This document shows positions 61,301 through 64,000 of a stretch of 64,000 nucleotides of DNA, piece after piece (position 1 is the stretch's first letter; each line of letters opens with the position of its first letter). A program made the translations under genes and the position numbers. This stretch comes from a virus, in the IMG/VR virus record IMGVR_UViG_3300023174_000120, positions 22,663-86,662 of that record; one strand, 5' to 3'. Below the pieces are notes generated by a model. It saw nothing but the letters and a program-made list of their open reading frames with translations. It had not been told where the DNA came from and did not search any database.

Positions 61301-63410
61301 TGGAGCAAATGGCGGTGACATTGATATGGGCGGCGGTGATATTATTGGTGTTGGCAAAATTGTTGCTAATACAGGCACATTTACTACTACCAATGTTACT
61401 TCTACTGTTGGTGTTACTAGTACAAATACTGGTGCTCTACAGGTAGCTGGTGGTGTTGGTGTAGCTGGTGGTGTGTTTGTTGGTGGTGTTATTACAGCAA
61501 CTAACATTTTTGTAGGTGGATATGCTGTTAGTACAGCCAGCGCATTGACTATTCAAAGCCTTGGAGTTAGCCAGGGCAGTGCTGGTACAATTAATTTTAG
61601 TACCGGTCTAAGTGCCACTGTTTCTTCTAATGTAGCTACAGTATTACTCACTACATCAACACTGATGACTACTGCTGTTAATTTAGCAGGCGGATCGCAG
61701 GGACAACTAGCGTATCAAACTGCCGCAGGAGCAACAGCTTTCGCTAGTAGTGGTACAACAGGGCAATTCCTACAAGCAACTACAAATGGCGCACCTGCAT
61801 TTACTAGCACCGCTAGTATGTATGTCGGAAATGCTGCTGTAGCCAATATCCTAAATCCAGGTAATACTTCAACACAACAAGTTGGATATGCTGCTAATTT
61901 ATTAGGTAATGGATCAGGTAATGGTGCATTGGTATATCAAAGTGCAGCTAATACCACTGCTTTCCTTGGACAAGGTTCAGCCGGATGGTTATTGGTCAGT
62001 GCTGGTGCTGGATCGCCCCCAGCATTCACTAGCACCGGTAGTATCTATGTTAATAGTGCTGTTAATGCCAATAACATTATTGGTGGCAGTACAAACCAAA
62101 TTCCATATCAAAGTGGAGCAGGTGCTACAACATTTGGTAGTGGATTAACTTACAATGGTACAACATTTACCACAGGTAATATTGCAGTAACAGGTAATAC
62201 TAACGCTACGTCGACTACATCCGGTGCATTCCAAGTTGTAGGCGGTGCTGGTATCGGTGGTAACTTGTTTGTTGGTGGTAGTGCTTACCTAACAGGTGAT
62301 TTGTATGTTGATGGAACTTCATTTACAGTCAACAGCAATAACATTGCCACAGGTGATAAGACATTAACATTAAGTACAGGCAGCACCAGTGCAGCCCTAG
62401 CAGCCAGTTCTGGTTTACAGATTGGTTCTACCAGTACACCATATGCTTCTTGGCTATATGACGGTAGTGCATATTGGGTAAGCGCTGGATCAAGCGGTGG
62501 TGGAATCAAAGCTACTGCTACAACCGGTGCAAGTTCAACAACTACTGGAGCATTGGTAGTTGCCGGTGGTGCTGGTTTTGGTGGCAACTTGTTTGTTGGT
62601 GGTGTTGTAACTGCTACCACATTCTTTGGAGCATTAACTGGAACAGCTACCACAGCTACTAACCTAGCAGGTGGAACAGCTGGATATTTTGCTTATCAAA
62701 CAGCCCCAGGTGCTACTGGATTTGCTAGCACAGCCAGTATGTATGTAGGTAATGCTGTTAATTCACAAAACCTACTAGGCGGAACAACCGGGCAGTTTGC
62801 TTATCAAAGTGCTGCAAATACCACGGCTTTTGTTAGTACCGGTAGTATGTATGTTGACAGTGCTGTAAAATCCAATAATATTATTGGTGGTTCAGCTGGA
62901 AGTTTACCTTATCAAACTGGTGCTAGCGCAACAGCGTTCTTAGCAGGTGGTACAGCACAACAGCATCTAGTATACGGCACTGGTAGCGCTCCTGTATGGC
63001 AAAGCACTGGCACATTTAGCGGTGGTACAGCTAGTAGCAGTACAGTAGCATTACAAAGTGTTAATATTACCAGCGGTGGTCTTGGAGTAACGGGTGCTAG
63101 CTATTTTAGCACAGACGTTGGAATGGGCGGCGAACTTAACGTTTCTGGACACATTGTTGGTGGTGGTGTGCGTAGTTCGAGCACATCAACTGCTCCGGCC
63201 AGTGCTACAGTAGGAGATATTTGGTACAACACTAGCAATGATACCTTGTATAGATATACCAATGATGGCACAACAAGTTATTGGATTGATATAAATGGGC
63301 CGGTTATTGCTAATGGTTCCAACACCTATATAACATTGGCAACGCTGAAAGCAACGGTGGCAGCATCTACTAGCTTTGCAGATTTCCAAACTAGAATAGC
63401 GGCCTTATAA
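58344..63410 (+). CDS. very large repetitive fibre-like protein
   Basis: 1688 residues of low-complexity Gly/Thr/Ala/Ser repeats. The head MSFPTSPTNGQTAVVNGITY recurs in the next gene. Units of about 40-60 residues of the form GGTAGQLVYQSAAGTTAFAS then TTGQFLQATTNGAPAFTS then TGSMYVNSAVNAQTLFGG are repeated about a dozen times. A block of about 200 residues occurs twice (about 102-305 and 921-1125). A globular insert at about 545-620 (DDGKDIGLRFHYYAGADNN) matches the 1422-residue protein. The end has TVGDIWYNTSNDTLYRYTND and a helical tail TYITLATLKATVAASTSFAD. Probable long trimeric fibre shaft. Confidence 0.82.
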   Translation: MSFPTSPTNGQTAVVNGITYSYSTSTTAWTRVAGQVTATTYLNITNNTGVTSTTTGALQVVGGVGVGGGIYVGGTVTATTFIGAFSGTASAATNIAGGAKDQIPYQTGAGATTFNSGLTFNGTTFTATNIIVPGVTNATSTVTGALQVAGGVAVGKDLYVGGTLTIAGSSGGDIDLAGGDIVGVGRITANTGTFTTTNISSTLGVTSTTTGALTVAGGIGVGGGIYAGGVITATNVFVGGYAVSTASSLTIQSLGVSQGTAATINFSTGLSASVSSNVATVLLTTSTLMTTAVNLAGGTAGYFAYQTGAGATAFASTGSMYVNGAVNAQTLFGGSQGQILYQSAAGTTAFANSGTTGQFLQATTNGAPTFTSTASMYVGNAAVANILNAGNTSTQQVGYAANILGGAAGSLPYQSGANATTFLAGGTAQQHLVYGTSNTLVWQSTGTFSGGTASNTAVANQSVTITSGGLGVTGDSYFSANLTTGGALRVNSTSGDTGTNTSNSLYVAGGAWIDKTLVVQGDVTFKGNAVFQGTTTNIISTNTYYTDNIIELHVPPTGVNGQWAVDDGKDIGLRFHYYAGADNNAALVLNNATKYLTWYETGAENASGNFTTATFGTFQTGRVFAGSAEGTYSTATGALRVFGGIGVNGGGYFGGVVTATTFVGSFSGTASKANNIVGGTAGQLVYQSATDTTGFVGPGTAGQILVSGGTSTPVYTSTGSIYVGNAAVANILNAGNTSTQQVGYSANLLAGSQGQIAYQSAANTTAFASSGTTGQFLQATTNGAPAFTSTGSMYVNSAVNAQTLFGGVAGSLHYQSAAGVTAFTSGTTGQILVATTNGAPVYTSTGSIYVNSAVNAEKVYGGTAGSVLYQSAAGVTAFSSGTTGQFLQATTNGTPTFTSTGSMYVNGAVSSQNIFGGVANQIPYQSAAGTTTFNSGLTFNGTTFTATNIIVPGVTNATSTVTGALQVAGGLAVGKDLYIGGTLTIAGANGGDIDMGGGDIIGVGKIVANTGTFTTTNVTSTVGVTSTNTGALQVAGGVGVAGGVFVGGVITATNIFVGGYAVSTASALTIQSLGVSQGSAGTINFSTGLSATVSSNVATVLLTTSTLMTTAVNLAGGSQGQLAYQTAAGATAFASSGTTGQFLQATTNGAPAFTSTASMYVGNAAVANILNPGNTSTQQVGYAANLLGNGSGNGALVYQSAANTTAFLGQGSAGWLLVSAGAGSPPAFTSTGSIYVNSAVNANNIIGGSTNQIPYQSGAGATTFGSGLTYNGTTFTTGNIAVTGNTNATSTTSGAFQVVGGAGIGGNLFVGGSAYLTGDLYVDGTSFTVNSNNIATGDKTLTLSTGSTSAALAASSGLQIGSTSTPYASWLYDGSAYWVSAGSSGGGIKATATTGASSTTTGALVVAGGAGFGGNLFVGGVVTATTFFGALTGTATTATNLAGGTAGYFAYQTAPGATGFASTASMYVGNAVNSQNLLGGTTGQFAYQSAANTTAFVSTGSMYVDSAVKSNNIIGGSAGSLPYQTGASATAFLAGGTAQQHLVYGTGSAPVWQSTGTFSGGTASSSTVALQSVNITSGGLGVTGASYFSTDVGMGGELNVSGHIVGGGVRSSSTSTAPASATVGDIWYNTSNDTLYRYTNDGTTSYWIDINGPVIANGSNTYITLATLKATVAASTSFADFQTRIAAL
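58649..61720 (+). repeat. intragenic duplication of a 200-residue block (58649-59260 and 61108-61720)
   Basis: Both copies run from IPYQ...TTFNSGLTFNGTTFTAT through GDIVGVG or GDIIGVG to TLMTTAVNLAGG. Protein match is close, while the DNA differs at many third codon positions, so the duplication is old and the protein has been conserved. Confidence 0.8.
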
Positions 63411-63450
63411 TCCAATGTTCAATAATGGAAACAGCGCTGAGACATTAACG

Positions 63451-63457
63451 TAAATAC
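63451..63457 (+). promoter_or_regulatory. weak late promoter-like TAAATAC
   Basis: CGTAAATAC, 15-20 nt before the ATG at 63472, with AGGGGACAAAG as Shine-Dalgarno sequence. Only the TAAATAC part matches the late core. Confidence 0.35.
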
Positions 63458-63471
63458 AGGGGACAAAGAAT

Positions 63472-64000
63472 ATGAGTTTCCCTGTATCACCGACTAATGG
63501 ACAAAATAGCGTAGTTAATGGAATCACCTATAGCTACTCTACTGCCACTTCATCGTGGACCAGAGTAGCAGGACAGGTCACTGCTACTACATATCTTAGA
63601 ATAACCAATTTTACCGGTAGCACTGGTACAACTACTGGCGCTTTAACTGTTGCCGGTGGAGTCGGTATAGGTGGTGATTTAAATGTTGGTGGTACAATAT
63701 TTGGTACCATAGGCGGTAATTATGTTTCGGGAACAGTTGGGTCCAGTACCAATGCTGATAATATTCAAGTTAATAATGTATTATCAAACACAGTTTATTA
63801 TCTAGCATTATCAGAAGATTTAAATGGTAATTATTCTGCAATCGATGCTGATTCTACACTGATTTATGATACTACAACTAGCAAAGTTTCGACAAAAAAA
63901 TTAGCGGTAACAGACACCACTGTTTCTACAGGTACTTCAACTGGAGCATTAACGGTATCTGGGGGATTAGGGGTCGCCGGCAATATCAATGTAGGCGGAG
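63472..64000 (+). CDS. fibre-like protein, N-terminal part (cut by window end)
   Basis: The first 176 codons of a further fibre gene, open to the window edge. Residues 1-50 (MSFPVSPTNGQNSVVNGITY) repeat the head of the 1688-residue protein. Residues about 55-140 (TTTGALTVAGGVGIGGDLNV, GGTIFGTIGGNYVSGTVG, SEDLNGNYSAIDADSTLIYD) follow the 386-residue protein instead. A further TSTGALTVSGGLGVAGNI module reaches the edge. The gene therefore looks like a mosaic of its two upstream neighbours. Shine-Dalgarno GGGGACA. Length and C-terminus unknown. Confidence 0.85.
   Translation, partial: MSFPVSPTNGQNSVVNGITYSYSTATSSWTRVAGQVTATTYLRITNFTGSTGTTTGALTVAGGVGIGGDLNVGGTIFGTIGGNYVSGTVGSSTNADNIQVNNVLSNTVYYLALSEDLNGNYSAIDADSTLIYDTTTSKVSTKKLAVTDTTVSTGTSTGALTVSGGLGVAGNINVGG

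Overview
This window is part of the genome of a T4-like myovirus, a contractile-tailed dsDNA phage of the aquatic (cyanophage or pelagiphage-like) type. The evidence is a nearly complete set of T4-family proteins recognisable from sequence: gp5, gp6, gp25, gp53, gp26, a tape measure protein, gp20, gp21, gp22, gp23, the late sigma factor gp55 and the recombination nuclease gp46/gp47. Matches to the T4 late promoter core (NATAAATA, often followed by C) recur in front of genes. No host gene, tRNA or integrase is seen, so the host cannot be named.

Layout. (1) 1-319, + strand: 3' end of a thymidylate synthase gene, meeting the next block tail to tail. (2) 316-28370, - strand: the baseplate and tail-fibre block. 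In transcription order it holds a tube/baseplate protein, gp53, a putative hub protein, gp5, gp25, gp6, a 4273-residue giant virion protein, a collagen-like protein, a small structural protein and a cassette of three fibre proteins with one shared N-terminal adaptor. (3) 28486-33167, + strand: the regulatory and recombination operon (gp55, gp47, gp46, two small basic proteins, a GIY-YIG-like nuclease), preceded by sigma70-type promoters. (4) 33168-33616: the only long stretch without a clear gene, packed with hairpins. (5) 33617-34704, - strand: gp26, whose reading frame appears to continue by a programmed -1 ribosomal frameshift into a 76-codon extension. (6) 34772-43000, + strand: tape measure, portal, prohead core, protease, scaffold and major capsid genes, closed by a strong terminator. 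(7) 43144-64000, + strand: a head-associated protein and a long row of very repetitive fibre-like proteins built from a module with the core TTGALxVxGGxGxxG, the last one cut by the window edge.

How the genes work together: gp55 redirects host RNA polymerase to the late promoters that serve blocks 2, 5, 6 and 7. gp46/gp47 process DNA ends for recombination-dependent replication. gp22, the acidic core protein and gp21 build and mature the prohead on the gp20 portal with gp23. gp26 and its frameshifted product sit next to the tape measure gene, as tail-assembly chaperones do in other tailed phages. The baseplate block and the two fibre blocks supply adsorption.

The most interesting signals are the gp26 frameshift (T TTT TTC heptamer, 6-nt spacer, 10-bp stem with a nested hairpin), the hairpin array in 33188-33609, and four genes where the late promoter core lies exactly 5 nt before an ATG without a Shine-Dalgarno sequence, which predicts leaderless late mRNAs. 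All functional calls come from reading the sequence; no database search was run.
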